Part shown: positions 26,476 to 34,699 of the stretch, piece by piece
Position numbering within the stretch: position 1 is the stretch's first letter
Layout of the letters: each line of letters begins with the position of its first letter
NCBI RefSeq assembly: GCF_014171475.1
Contig: NZ_CP048817.1
Span: 3,782,001 to 3,846,000, forward strand
Length of the DNA stretch: 64,000 nt
Direction of reading: 5' to 3'
Source of the DNA: Sphingomonas sp. So64.6b
GTDB taxonomy: Bacteria; Pseudomonadota; Alphaproteobacteria; Sphingomonadales; Sphingomonadaceae
Translations under genes and position numbers: made by a program
Notes under the pieces: generated by a model
Told to the model about the DNA's origin: nothing
Databases searched by the model: none
Seen by the model: the letters and a program-made list of their open reading frames with translations, nothing else

Positions 26476-26895
26476 CTAGTCGAACACCTTCCCTATGTCG
26501 TCGACATCGAGGTCGCCACGCTTCAGCGCAAGGGCACCACGCACACCGTTGATCATGACCACCAGCAGAATGGCGTTGATGACGATGCCACCAAGGCCGA
26601 TCATCGTGATGAGCTTTGCGACAATCTCGACGACAAGCAAAAGCGTCGCGACCCCGCCCCATATGACGCCCTTGCCGGCGCGCAACCGGAAGCCGGCGAT
26701 GGTAAAGACGATGGTTTCGACCGCGACGCCCGCGATTCCCCCTGCGAGCTCTGCTGCGGGACCGGTGTGCGTCGCAACAATCACCGCGATGCCCAGAATG
26801 GTCAGCCCGGCCGCGATAAAACAGGCCAGGCCACCATTTTGCGCGGCGCTCTCCGCCCCGTCCTTGGTCGTCAGATCGATGTTCCAGAAAGCCAT
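26476..26895 (-). CDS. Small integral membrane protein, four TM segments
   Basis: 139 residues. After a short cytoplasmic NIDLTTKDGAESAAQNG come four hydrophobic stretches (about 22-42, 46-68, 76-97, 99-120) and an acidic tail KRGDLDVDDIGKVFD. No named domain recognised. Start ATG 26895 has a GAGGGGGAA ribosome site. It is just downstream of the phasin terminator on the same strand, so it is probably separately transcribed. Confidence 0.75.
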   Translation of the reverse strand: MAFWNIDLTTKDGAESAAQNGGLACFIAAGLTILGIAVIVATHTGPAAELAGGIAGVAVETIVFTIAGFRLRAGKGVIWGGVATLLLVVEIVAKLITMIGLGGIVINAILLVVMINGVRGALALKRGDLDVDDIGKVFD

Positions 26896-26985
26896 TCTAT
26901 TCCCCCTCGCCCACTTGACGACATCCTAGCAGAGCAACGCATATCGTCGAGCGGGCTCGTGAGTTCGGCGGGATCCCCGTGCAAC

Positions 26986-27017
26986 GAAAAAGAGCGGCCC
27001 CTTGCGGGACCGCCCTT
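26986..27017 (-). terminator. Rho-independent terminator of the phasin gene
   Basis: On the minus strand, AGGGCGGTCCC pairs with GGGGCCGCTCT around a GCAA tetraloop, with two G-U pairs, followed by TTTTT. A textbook intrinsic terminator immediately past the phasin stop at 27043. Confidence 0.85.
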
Positions 27018-27042
27018 TCCTGATCGGTTCGATTGCCAGCGA

Positions 27043-27873
27043 TTAAGCGGCGATCTTGACCTTTTCGACCGCAACGGCAACGCGGTTCGAGATCGGCTGA
27101 GCGACCTCGCCGGCCAGCTTCAGCACGGCTTCGGTGTTCTTCGAGGTCTGTGCGACGATCGCATCGAACGACGAGCGGACATAGTCGCTGTGCAGCTTGA
27201 AGAAATCGGTCGGCGACTTGACGGTCGACAGGCTCTTCAGCGCGGCGGTCGCGCCTTCGAACTGCTTGCGGCTGTAATCAGCGGCATCCTGGCCGAGCGT
27301 CTCGAAGCCTTTGGCTGCGATCTTGCCCGATTCGACCAGGGCTTCGATGTTGCCCTTGCTGAATTCGTTGATTTCTTCGAACGCCTTGGTGCTCTTCTCC
27401 ACAGCGGCCTTGGCGCGGTCGTTCGCATCGGCGAACAGGGTCTTTGCCTTGTCGGCAGCAGTCTTCAGCGTAGCTTCCATGACAGTCACTTCCTTCTGGA
27501 TGACGGCCTTCGCTTTTGCGACGACCGGCTTGATTGCGGTGGGCACAGCCAGCTTGGCTGCGACGGTCTTGATCTTGATCGGGGCAGGCTTGAGGACCGC
27601 CTTGGCGGCGACCTTCTTCTTGGCCACCGGCTTGCGCTTGGCGGCGGTAACGGGCTTTGCCGCAGCCTTGGCAACCGTTTTTACGGGCGCCGGCTTGCCT
27701 TCAACCTTGGGCGCGGGCGCTGCTTCGACCTTGGCGGTCGGTGCTGCGACGGCTGGAGCCGGATCGGCCTTGGGCGCAGGTGCCGCTGCCGTTACGGCAG
27801 GAGCGGAAACCGGCGCAGCGACCGGCGCGGGCGCCTTGATGGCCGTGTCAGTGTTAGGCGACTTGCTGGCCAA
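27043..27873 (-). CDS. Phasin with N-terminal Ala/Lys/Pro-rich (histone H1-like) tail
   Basis: 276 residues. Residues 1-125 are almost entirely Ala, Pro, Lys and Val with KRKPVAKKKVAAK-type repeats, like histone H1 or the tail of PhaF. Residues about 130-276 form an amphipathic helical phasin domain (ATLKTAADKAKTLFADANDRAK ... FKLHSDYVRSSFDAIVAQTSKNTEAVLKLAGEVAQPISNRV). Phasins coat PHA granules; a basic tail may bind the nucleoid. Start chosen as TTG 27873, five bases after a perfect AAGGAGG; a longer TTG start at 27906 lacks such a site. It lies 122 bp downstream of phaC, with its own promoter. Confidence 0.85.
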   Translation of the reverse strand: MASKSPNTDTAIKAPAPVAAPVSAPAVTAAAPAPKADPAPAVAAPTAKVEAAPAPKVEGKPAPVKTVAKAAAKPVTAAKRKPVAKKKVAAKAVLKPAPIKIKTVAAKLAVPTAIKPVVAKAKAVIQKEVTVMEATLKTAADKAKTLFADANDRAKAAVEKSTKAFEEINEFSKGNIEALVESGKIAAKGFETLGQDAADYSRKQFEGATAALKSLSTVKSPTDFFKLHSDYVRSSFDAIVAQTSKNTEAVLKLAGEVAQPISNRVAVAVEKVKIAA

Positions 27874-27891
27874 AACGGCCTCCTTACATTC

Positions 27892-27953
27892 GTTGCTGCA
27901 CTGCAATATAATTGCTGCGGCCCCAAAAGCAAGGATTTTTGTTGCAATGCAAC
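27892..27953 (-). promoter_or_regulatory. Phasin promoter with TTGC/GCAA palindromes
   Basis: Minus-strand -35 TTGCTT (27927-27932) and -10 TATATT (27905-27910), 16 bp apart. The perfect palindrome GTTGCA-A-TGCAAC (27941-27953) is just upstream of the -35. A second TTGC-N6-GCAA (27893-27906) overlaps the -10 and start region. Such TGC-rich palindromes resemble sites of the PHA-sensing repressor PhaR, which is not encoded in this window. Confidence 0.6.
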
Positions 27954-27995
27954 ATAACAGTCATGCACCGATAAAGAAACAAATATAACAGTGGC

Positions 27996-29738
27996 TTAAC
28001 GAGACCTCACATAAGTCCCCGGCGCATCTTCGAGCGCCTTGAGCTTACCCCTGCCAGGCTGCCGCGCGGCCTTTGCCGCAACCGTTGCCAAGTTCTGATC
28101 GTGCAGCCAGCCAAGCCAGTCCGGCCACCAACTGCCCTTGGTCTCGGTTGCGCCGGCGACGAACTCGGCCAGCGTCTTCACGGGCGCCGGATTGAGCCAA
28201 TATTGATATTTGTGCAGCGAGGGCGGATTGACCACGCCGGCGATATGCCCCGACCCGGCGAGAACGAATTTGATCGGCCCGGCGAAATGATGCGTGATGC
28301 TCCACACGCTTTCCGCCGGCGCAATATGGTCCTCGCGCCCGGCCTGGATATAGGCCGGCGTCTTCACTTTGGTCAGATCAATCGGCGTACCGCCGGCCTG
28401 CAGCGCGCCCGGTTTGGCGAGCAGATTGTCGCGGTACAGGTCGGTCAGATAACTAAGATGCCATTTGCTCGGCAAATTGGTCGTGTCGCCGTTCCAGTGG
28501 AGCAGATCGAACGGCGCATAATCCTGGCCGAGGAGGTAATTGTTGGTGACGTAGTTCCAGATCAGGTCGCGCCCGCGCAACAGGTTGAAGGTCAGCGCCA
28601 TGTAGCGGCCGTCGAGAAAGCCATCGGGGGACATTTTGGCGATCGAAGCGAGCTGATCGTCATCGACGAAATGGAGCAGCTCACCGGCATTGGCGAAGTC
28701 GATCTGGGCGGTGAAGAAGGTCGCGCTCTTCACCTTCTCCGCTTCGCCGCGCGCCGCGAGAATGGCGAGCGTTGCGGCAAGCGTGGTGCCGGCGACGCAA
28801 TAGCCGATCGCATGGACCGCATCGACCTTCAGCGCATCGCGAATCGTGTCGATCGCATCGATCTGGGCGGCGATATAATCGTCCCACAGCACGTCCTTCA
28901 TGCTCGCATCGGCCGACTTCCACGACACCATGAACACGGTGATGCCCTGATCGACCGCCCAGCGGATGAAGCTCTTCTCCGGCGTCAGGTCGAGAATGTA
29001 GAAACGGTTGATCCAGGGCGGGAAGATCACCAGCGGCACGGCGAGCACAGTCTCGGTGGTCGGCGTGTACTGGATCAGTTCGTAAAGCGGGGTGCGGTGC
29101 ACCACCTTGCCGGGGGTCGTGGCAAGGTTGCGACCGACCTCGAACGCGTTCGGATCGGTGTGGGTGAGCTGCCCCTTGCCGATATCGGCCAGCATGTTCT
29201 GCAGGCCCTTCAGCAGATTCTCGCCACCGGTCTCGATCGTCTTTTCGAGCACTTGCGGGTTGGTGGCGGGAAAATTGCTCGGGCTCATCGCGTCGAGAAA
29301 ACCGCGCGAGGCAAAGCGCAACTGCTCCTTCTGCTTTGTGTCCACCCCCTGCATCGCATCGACATTCTGCAGCAGGTGATCGGAGATCAGGAAATAGCTT
29401 TGCCGGATCCAGTCGAACATCGGGTTGTCACGCCATGCCGCATCTTTGAAGCGCTTGTCGCGGGCATGTTCTGGTTTCTCCTCCGTTGCCGGCGCACCGG
29501 CCGGGTCGAGGAAACGTTGCCAAAGCGACAGGCTGTCGGTCCAGAAGGACTGCGCACGTTCGATCGTGGCCGCATCGTTGAAGCCGGGAATCACGGGTAT
29601 GCCGCTTGCCTCAGGCGGCGTCATTGCGCCGAGCCCTTGTTCGAGCATCATCTGCTGCGCCCGGCCGATCACCCAGGTCCAGTGCTGAAGTTCCTCCAGG
29701 CTGGGCAAGGTCGGTATGGACGTGTCGGACTTGGCCAT
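27996..29738 (-). CDS. phaC: Class I poly(3-hydroxyalkanoate) synthase
   Basis: 580 residues. Polymerises (R)-3-hydroxyacyl-CoA into PHA at the granule surface. The lipase-like box GYCVAGT carries nucleophile Cys314; Asp470 (AGREDHIAP) and His498 (GSGHIAG) complete the triad. Other class I markers: FPPWINRFYILDLTPEKSFIRW, MVSWKSADASMKD, and the C-terminal PGTYVR. ATG 29738. The PHA pathway partners in view are phasin downstream and phaB at 1.9 kb; no phaA or phaZ is seen. Confidence 0.95.
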   Translation of the reverse strand: MAKSDTSIPTLPSLEELQHWTWVIGRAQQMMLEQGLGAMTPPEASGIPVIPGFNDAATIERAQSFWTDSLSLWQRFLDPAGAPATEEKPEHARDKRFKDAAWRDNPMFDWIRQSYFLISDHLLQNVDAMQGVDTKQKEQLRFASRGFLDAMSPSNFPATNPQVLEKTIETGGENLLKGLQNMLADIGKGQLTHTDPNAFEVGRNLATTPGKVVHRTPLYELIQYTPTTETVLAVPLVIFPPWINRFYILDLTPEKSFIRWAVDQGITVFMVSWKSADASMKDVLWDDYIAAQIDAIDTIRDALKVDAVHAIGYCVAGTTLAATLAILAARGEAEKVKSATFFTAQIDFANAGELLHFVDDDQLASIAKMSPDGFLDGRYMALTFNLLRGRDLIWNYVTNNYLLGQDYAPFDLLHWNGDTTNLPSKWHLSYLTDLYRDNLLAKPGALQAGGTPIDLTKVKTPAYIQAGREDHIAPAESVWSITHHFAGPIKFVLAGSGHIAGVVNPPSLHKYQYWLNPAPVKTLAEFVAGATETKGSWWPDWLGWLHDQNLATVAAKAARQPGRGKLKALEDAPGTYVRSR

Positions 29739-29862
29739 GGGATTCCTCGGAAGCTTCCTCGGGACTTTCGGGCACCCTAACGCATGGGCACGCTTGCGTC
29801 ATTCCTGCCAAAGGAAGAAAGACGTAAGCAGGACAATACCGTCCCAGTGCAGAGAACCACTC

Positions 29863-31080
29863 ATGTCCGACGATTTCTACCGCATCCGCCGCCTGCCGCC
29901 CTATGTCATCGCCGAAGTGAACGCGATGCGGGCCGAGGCGCGAGCGGGCGGCGAGGACATCATTGATCTCGGCATGGGCAATCCCGACCTGCCACCGCCA
30001 CCGCACGTGATCGAGAAATTGTGCGAAGTCGCACGCAAGCCCGATGCGCATGGCTATTCGGCGTCGAAAGGCATTCCCGGCCTGCGCAAGGCGCAGAGCG
30101 GCTATTACAAGCGCCGCTTCGGCGTCGACCTGAACCCTGACACCGAAGTCGTCGTCACGCTCGGATCGAAAGAGGGCCTCGCCAATCTCGCCCAGGCGAT
30201 CACCGCGCCGGGCGATGTCGTGCTCGCGCCTAATCCGAGCTATCCGATCCACACTTTCGGTTTCATCATCGCCGGCGCGACGATCCGCAGCGTGCCCACC
30301 ACCCCCGACGAGCATTATTTCGAAGCGCTGGAGCGCGCGATGGCCTTCACCGTGCCGCGTCCGAGCGTGCTGGTGATGGGCTATCCGTCCAATCCGACCG
30401 CCGAAGTGGTCGATCTTGCCTTTTACGAACGCGTCGTCGCCTTCGCCAAGGAGCACAAATTGTGGGTGCTGTCCGACCTGGCTTATTCCGAGCTTTATTA
30501 TGACGGCAAGCCGACCCCCTCGATCCTGCAGGTGCCGGGCGCAAAGGATGTGGCGGTCGAATTCACCTCGCTGTCGAAAACCTATTCGATGGCCGGGTGG
30601 CGAATCGGCTTTGCGGTCGGCAATCCGACGCTGATCGCTGCGCTGACACGCGTGAAATCCTATCTCGATTACGGCGCCTTCACCCCGATCCAGGCCGCCG
30701 CGGTCGCCGCGATCAACGGGCCGCAGGATATTGTCGAGCAGAACCGCAAGCTATACCAGCATCGCCGCGACGTGCTGGTCGAAAGCTTCGGCCGCGCCGG
30801 ATGGGACATCCCCTCACCGCGCGCATCGATGTTCGCCTGGGCGCCGCTGCCGCCGGCGCTCGCGCATCTCGGCAGCCTCGAATTCTCCAAGCAATTGCTG
30901 ACTCATGCCAAGGTCGCGGTCGCCCCGGGCGTCGGCTATGGCGAAAATGGCGAGGGTTTCGTGCGCATCGCGATGGTCGAGAATGAACAGCGCCTGCGCC
31001 AGGCGGCGCGCAACGTGAAGAAATATCTCCAGAGCATGGGGGTCAACACGCCGGCCAGTTCCGGCGCGCGCTCGGCCTGA
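29863..31080 (+). CDS. Class I/II aminotransferase (AlaC / LL-DAP aminotransferase-like)
   Basis: 405 residues, fold-type I PLP aminotransferase. Substrate-binding segment IDLGMGNPDLPPP, VVVTLGSKEGLANLAQAI, APNPSYPIHTFGFIIAGA, Asn in MGYPSNPTAEV, and Schiff-base Lys239 in TSLSKTYSMAGWRIGFAVGN. This architecture matches glutamate-pyruvate aminotransferase AlaC and related diaminopimelate enzymes; alanine formation is the most likely role. ATG 29863 is selected because the longer frame (from 29716) runs antisense through phaC. Confidence 0.88.
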   Translation: MSDDFYRIRRLPPYVIAEVNAMRAEARAGGEDIIDLGMGNPDLPPPPHVIEKLCEVARKPDAHGYSASKGIPGLRKAQSGYYKRRFGVDLNPDTEVVVTLGSKEGLANLAQAITAPGDVVLAPNPSYPIHTFGFIIAGATIRSVPTTPDEHYFEALERAMAFTVPRPSVLVMGYPSNPTAEVVDLAFYERVVAFAKEHKLWVLSDLAYSELYYDGKPTPSILQVPGAKDVAVEFTSLSKTYSMAGWRIGFAVGNPTLIAALTRVKSYLDYGAFTPIQAAAVAAINGPQDIVEQNRKLYQHRRDVLVESFGRAGWDIPSPRASMFAWAPLPPALAHLGSLEFSKQLLTHAKVAVAPGVGYGENGEGFVRIAMVENEQRLRQAARNVKKYLQSMGVNTPASSGARSA

Positions 31081-31096
31081 TGTTGCTGTTCAACTG

Positions 31097-31393
31097 ATGT
31101 TTCTGTTTCGAGGTGTCGAGAGTCATCCCCGGTCGTTCGTCAAGGCGGTGTCGTGGCGCGCGCTGGGGAGCATCGACACCTTCATTCTGAGCTACCTGTT
31201 CACCGGCAGCGCGAAATCGGCCGGCGCGATCGCGGGCACCGAGGTCTTCACCAAGATCATCCTGTTCTATTTCCACGAGCGCGCCTGGTCGCTGGTGCGC
31301 TGGGGCCATCGGGTCGAAGATCCAGCCGTGCGAGACCAATCGGGCGAGGGCGCGACGCCGGTCCGAACAGGCGGTTTGCGGGAGGCGGATTGA
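31097..31393 (+). CDS. DUF2061 membrane protein
   Basis: 98 residues. RSFVKAVSWRALGSIDTFILSYLFTGS followed by AGTEVFTKIILFYFHERAWSLVRWG is the DUF2061 signature: two TM helices around a charged loop. Function unknown; in other bacteria it is often near sulphur assimilation genes, not seen here. It begins 16 bp after the aminotransferase stop and is probably in the same transcript. Confidence 0.8.
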   Translation: MFLFRGVESHPRSFVKAVSWRALGSIDTFILSYLFTGSAKSAGAIAGTEVFTKIILFYFHERAWSLVRWGHRVEDPAVRDQSGEGATPVRTGGLREAD

Positions 31394-31424
31394 CGCGCCC
31401 GCCGCCGCGCGTCATCGAGGCGCC

Positions 31425-31889
31425 ATGACCGACAGAATCGCCACCAAACTCGCCGAACTCGGCCTCGTCCTGCCCGAAGCCGCGGCGCCGATCGCCTCCT
31501 ATGTCCCGGCCGTCGAAGCCGGCGGACTGCTCCATATCTCCGGCCAGCTGCCGTTCAAGGATGGCGCGGTGATGACCGGGCGGCTCGGCGAGAACCAGGA
31601 TCTCGCTTATGGTCAGGAAGCTGCGCAACGTTGCGCATTGATGCTGGTCGCACAGATGAAGCAGGCGCTTGGCGGCCTGCACCGCGTCGAACGGATCGTG
31701 AAGCTCGGCGTGTTCATCAATTCGACGGGTGATTTCACTGACCAGCCCAAGGTCGCCAATGGCGCATCAGACCTGATGGTCGCCCTGTTCGGCGAAGCCG
31801 GCAAACATGCGCGCGCCGCGGTCGGCGTGCCGGCATTGCCGCTGAATGCAGCGGTGGAGATCGACGCAATCGTCAAGATCGCGGAATAG
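31425..31889 (+). CDS. RidA/YjgF-family protein (YjgH-like branch)
   Basis: 154 residues. Members of the family deaminate reactive enamines/imines formed by PLP enzymes. Features: LHISGQLPFKDGAVMTGRLG, VKLGVFINSTGDFTDQPKVANGASDLMVALFG and RAAVGVPALPLNAAVEIDAIVKI, with the key Arg in the HARAAVGVPALP segment. Location downstream of a PLP aminotransferase fits this housekeeping role. ATG 31425. Confidence 0.88.
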   Translation: MTDRIATKLAELGLVLPEAAAPIASYVPAVEAGGLLHISGQLPFKDGAVMTGRLGENQDLAYGQEAAQRCALMLVAQMKQALGGLHRVERIVKLGVFINSTGDFTDQPKVANGASDLMVALFGEAGKHARAAVGVPALPLNAAVEIDAIVKIAE

Positions 31890-31958
31890 CGCGGGCCGGT
31901 TCAAACAAATCCAAGCAACGCCTTGGAGCAGGCCTTCTCGACCTCTACCTTAGAGGCA

Positions 31959-33095
31959 ATGACCGCCGTCACCGCCCGAATCGCCCACGGCGTCGCCGCC
32001 ATTGCGCCCGCCGAATGGGATGCGTGCGCCGGCACGGGCAATCCCTTTCTGAGCCACGCGTTCCTTTCGATCCTCGAGGAATCGGGCAGCGTCACCCCAC
32101 AGGCCGGGTGGCAGGCGATCCCGATCGTGGTCGATGGCGCGGACGGTACCCCCGGCGCAATCGCGCCAGCCTATGCCAAGAGCCATAGCCAGGGCGAATA
32201 TGTCTTCGATCATGGCTGGGCCGATGCGTGGGAACGCGCCGGGGGGAGCTATTACCCCAAGCTGCAGATCGCGGTGCCGTTCACGCCGGTGCCCGGCCCG
32301 CGGCTGTTGCTGCGCGACCCGGCACTGGCCGCGCCATTGATCGCGGCGATCGAGGCGGTGACCGACCAGCATGGCCTGTCCTCCGCTCACGCGACTTTCG
32401 TCGAACCCGACCAGCTGCCGCTGTTCGAGGCGGCGGGTTGGCTGATCCGCGCGGGCACGCAATTCCACTGGCGGAATGACGGATATCACAGCTTCGACGA
32501 TTTTCTTGACTGCCTCGCCAGCCGCAAGCGCAAGACGATCCGCAAGGAGCGCGCCGCTGCAGTCGAGGGGCTGACGATCCGCCATGTCACGGGCAATGAA
32601 ATCAGCGAAGCGGACTGGGACGCCTTCTGGATTTTCTATCAGGATACCGGCTCGCGCAAATGGGGCCGCCCCTATCTTACCCGTGAAGCCTTTACGCTGC
32701 TCGGTCAGCGTATGGCTGATGACATATTGCTGATCCTTGCCGAGCGCGATGGCCGGCCGATCGCCGGCGCGCTCAACCTGATCGGCGCGGACGCGCTGTA
32801 CGGGCGTTACTGGGGATGCACCGAGGAGGTGCCGTTCCTGCACTTCGAGCTATGTTATTACCAGGCGATCGACGCCGCGATCGCACGCCGGCTGGCGACG
32901 GTGGAAGCCGGCGCACAGGGCGAGCACAAGCTGGCGCGTGGCTATGTGCCGGTCACGACCTGGTCGGCGCACTACATCCCGGACCGGAATTTCCGTCGCG
33001 CAATCGCCGATTTCCTCGTGCGCGAGCGAGAATCGGTCGAGTCCGATCAGGAATATCTGACCGAGCTCACGCCGTTCAAAAAGGCACTCGCCTGA
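31959..33095 (+). CDS. FemAB/GNAT-like protein, DUF482 family (peptidoglycan biosynthesis/recognition)
   Basis: 378 residues. The block GNPFLSHAFLSILEESGSVTPQAGWQAIPIVVD, then EYVFDHGWADAWERAGGSYYPKLQIAVPFTPVPGPRLL, and HWRNDGYHSFDDFLDCLASRKRKTIRKER are characteristic of the DUF482 family, which has the acyl-CoA N-acyltransferase fold. The true substrate is not known. ATG 31959 (MTAVTARIAHG) follows GAGG; an upstream frame starts at 31923. Its 3' end overlaps the convergent membrane-protein gene by 20 bp. Confidence 0.82.
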   Translation: MTAVTARIAHGVAAIAPAEWDACAGTGNPFLSHAFLSILEESGSVTPQAGWQAIPIVVDGADGTPGAIAPAYAKSHSQGEYVFDHGWADAWERAGGSYYPKLQIAVPFTPVPGPRLLLRDPALAAPLIAAIEAVTDQHGLSSAHATFVEPDQLPLFEAAGWLIRAGTQFHWRNDGYHSFDDFLDCLASRKRKTIRKERAAAVEGLTIRHVTGNEISEADWDAFWIFYQDTGSRKWGRPYLTREAFTLLGQRMADDILLILAERDGRPIAGALNLIGADALYGRYWGCTEEVPFLHFELCYYQAIDAAIARRLATVEAGAQGEHKLARGYVPVTTWSAHYIPDRNFRRAIADFLVRERESVESDQEYLTELTPFKKALA

Positions 33096-34689
33096 CATAT
33101 TTGGGGTAAAGCTCGGCATCGGCGACGTTCGGGCCGGGTTTCGAATGATCGACCTTGAACAATACGCTGGTCCCGTCACGCCACACTTCGGTCAGCCCGG
33201 TATTGAATTTCGGATCATAGGCCGGCGGCTGGATCAACCACACATAGTCGAAAGCGTTGCGCGGAAAGCGTGCCATCGAACGGCTGATCGGGCGCCACCA
33301 TTCGCGCGGGCATTGCACGCTGGTCACGATTTGCGACGGATCATGCGCGAAGCCCTGCGCCTTGGTGTATTTCGCGGTGAGCAATTGCGCGCCGGGCATC
33401 GACCATTGGTCGTTGGAATAGGCGATGCGCCGCTCAAGAGCGATCGCCGGGAGGTGTTCGACCCGCGACATCAGCCATTGGTTGCCGCACTGCTCGCCGA
33501 CGAAACTGACCAGTCGCGCACCGACCGGCACATGGTTCAGCGCCTGCAGTTCGCGATCATATTTCTGGTCGAACATCCAATAGCTGATCGTTCCCGCGCC
33601 GATCCGGACGAGGAAGAAGGCGCAGCCGAGCGCCGCCAGCATGGCCGTCCCGCGGATCGACAGGCCCGGCCGGGGCCTGAGCGAGATCACCGCGATGGCG
33701 AGCATGAACGGCGCGAGCCGCATATCGGCATAGGCGGAGCCGAACACGATGCGCGGCAGCACGACGAACACCGCGAGCAGGAACAGTGCCGACAAGCCGA
33801 GATTGCGCGAATATTCGATAGCGGGGTCGCGGAAACCCTTGAACAGGATGAGATAGACGACCGCGGTCGAGGCAATGTCGAAAAACTGCCACCGGTCCTT
33901 CAGGGCCATGGTCAGCCAGCCCATCTTGGCGCGCCAGTTGAACCAGTCGGCGGTCTGGCCGGTGACATGGTTACCGGTGCGCCAGGCGACCATCAGCAAC
34001 ATCGGCAGCGCCAGCGGCAGGCAACTCAGCCCGGCGCGCACCCAGGCCTTGAACCAATGCCGCCACCCCTTGCCGCGGATCGCGTCATGCTGACGGATCA
34101 TCTCGGATGAAAAAGCGAGTACGCCGAGTACGCCCCAGCCAAAGGTGTGGCACAACCACAACAGACAGGAGAGCGGCACGAAGATCGCCGCGCGCAGCCT
34201 TAACCGGCCGAGCCGCGCAAGCCGCAGCCACAGCGCGAACGCGTTGAGCGCGATCGCCATTGCCAGCGCGAAATTGACGAAGCCGAACTGGAACGGGAAA
34301 CTATACGCCAACGGCAAGGCGAACAAAGCGGTTGCCGGGATGCGTCCATGCACTTCGCGCGCGATCCACAACAGGCCAAGGACAGTCAGCGCGGGAATGG
34401 CGATGACGATCAGCTTGACCGCCAGTTCGAGCCCGAAGACCGGCGCCAGCGGAATGACCAGCAGGTCGACGCCGAGATTGCCGATCAGCGACCAGTTGAA
34501 ATCATACCAGTCCCGCAGCCATGGATAGGTGCCGATATCGAGTTGAACGCGGTAACGGCCCATATGGCCGGGCAGGTCGACCAAAGGCGGGATGTCGGGT
34601 TTGAGCAGCGGAATGATCGAGACGAGCACCATCAACGCCACGAACCAGCGCGTCTGCCACCAAAGCAGCCTGTCGGTATCCCCCTGCAT
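33076..34689 (-). CDS. Polytopic membrane protein, GT-C-like, unknown function
   Basis: About 537 residues with roughly ten hydrophobic helices. The first external loop reads PPLVDLPGHMGRY, and the C-terminal 150 residues are soluble and extracytoplasmic (DFVWLI-type core: FDYVWLIQPPAYDPKF). The organisation, with an early acidic loop after TM1, many TMs and a periplasmic tail, resembles GT-C lipid-linked glycosyltransferases, but no diagnostic motif is clear. Start ATG 34689 preferred to 34722, which overlaps the upstream gene. Follows another such protein by 10 bp. Confidence 0.7.
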   Translation of the reverse strand: MQGDTDRLLWWQTRWFVALMVLVSIIPLLKPDIPPLVDLPGHMGRYRVQLDIGTYPWLRDWYDFNWSLIGNLGVDLLVIPLAPVFGLELAVKLIVIAIPALTVLGLLWIAREVHGRIPATALFALPLAYSFPFQFGFVNFALAMAIALNAFALWLRLARLGRLRLRAAIFVPLSCLLWLCHTFGWGVLGVLAFSSEMIRQHDAIRGKGWRHWFKAWVRAGLSCLPLALPMLLMVAWRTGNHVTGQTADWFNWRAKMGWLTMALKDRWQFFDIASTAVVYLILFKGFRDPAIEYSRNLGLSALFLLAVFVVLPRIVFGSAYADMRLAPFMLAIAVISLRPRPGLSIRGTAMLAALGCAFFLVRIGAGTISYWMFDQKYDRELQALNHVPVGARLVSFVGEQCGNQWLMSRVEHLPAIALERRIAYSNDQWSMPGAQLLTAKYTKAQGFAHDPSQIVTSVQCPREWWRPISRSMARFPRNAFDYVWLIQPPAYDPKFNTGLTEVWRDGTSVLFKVDHSKPGPNVADAELYPKYVRRVPF

Positions 34690-34699
34690 AGTCACCGCC

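Noticed and set aside
26419..27957. Plus-strand ORF of 512 codons across the membrane-protein and phasin genes
   Set aside because: Reads through two real minus-strand genes and a terminator; composition is low-complexity shadow.
28101..29780. Plus-strand ORF of 559 codons opposite phaC
   Set aside because: Shadow of the PHA synthase gene.
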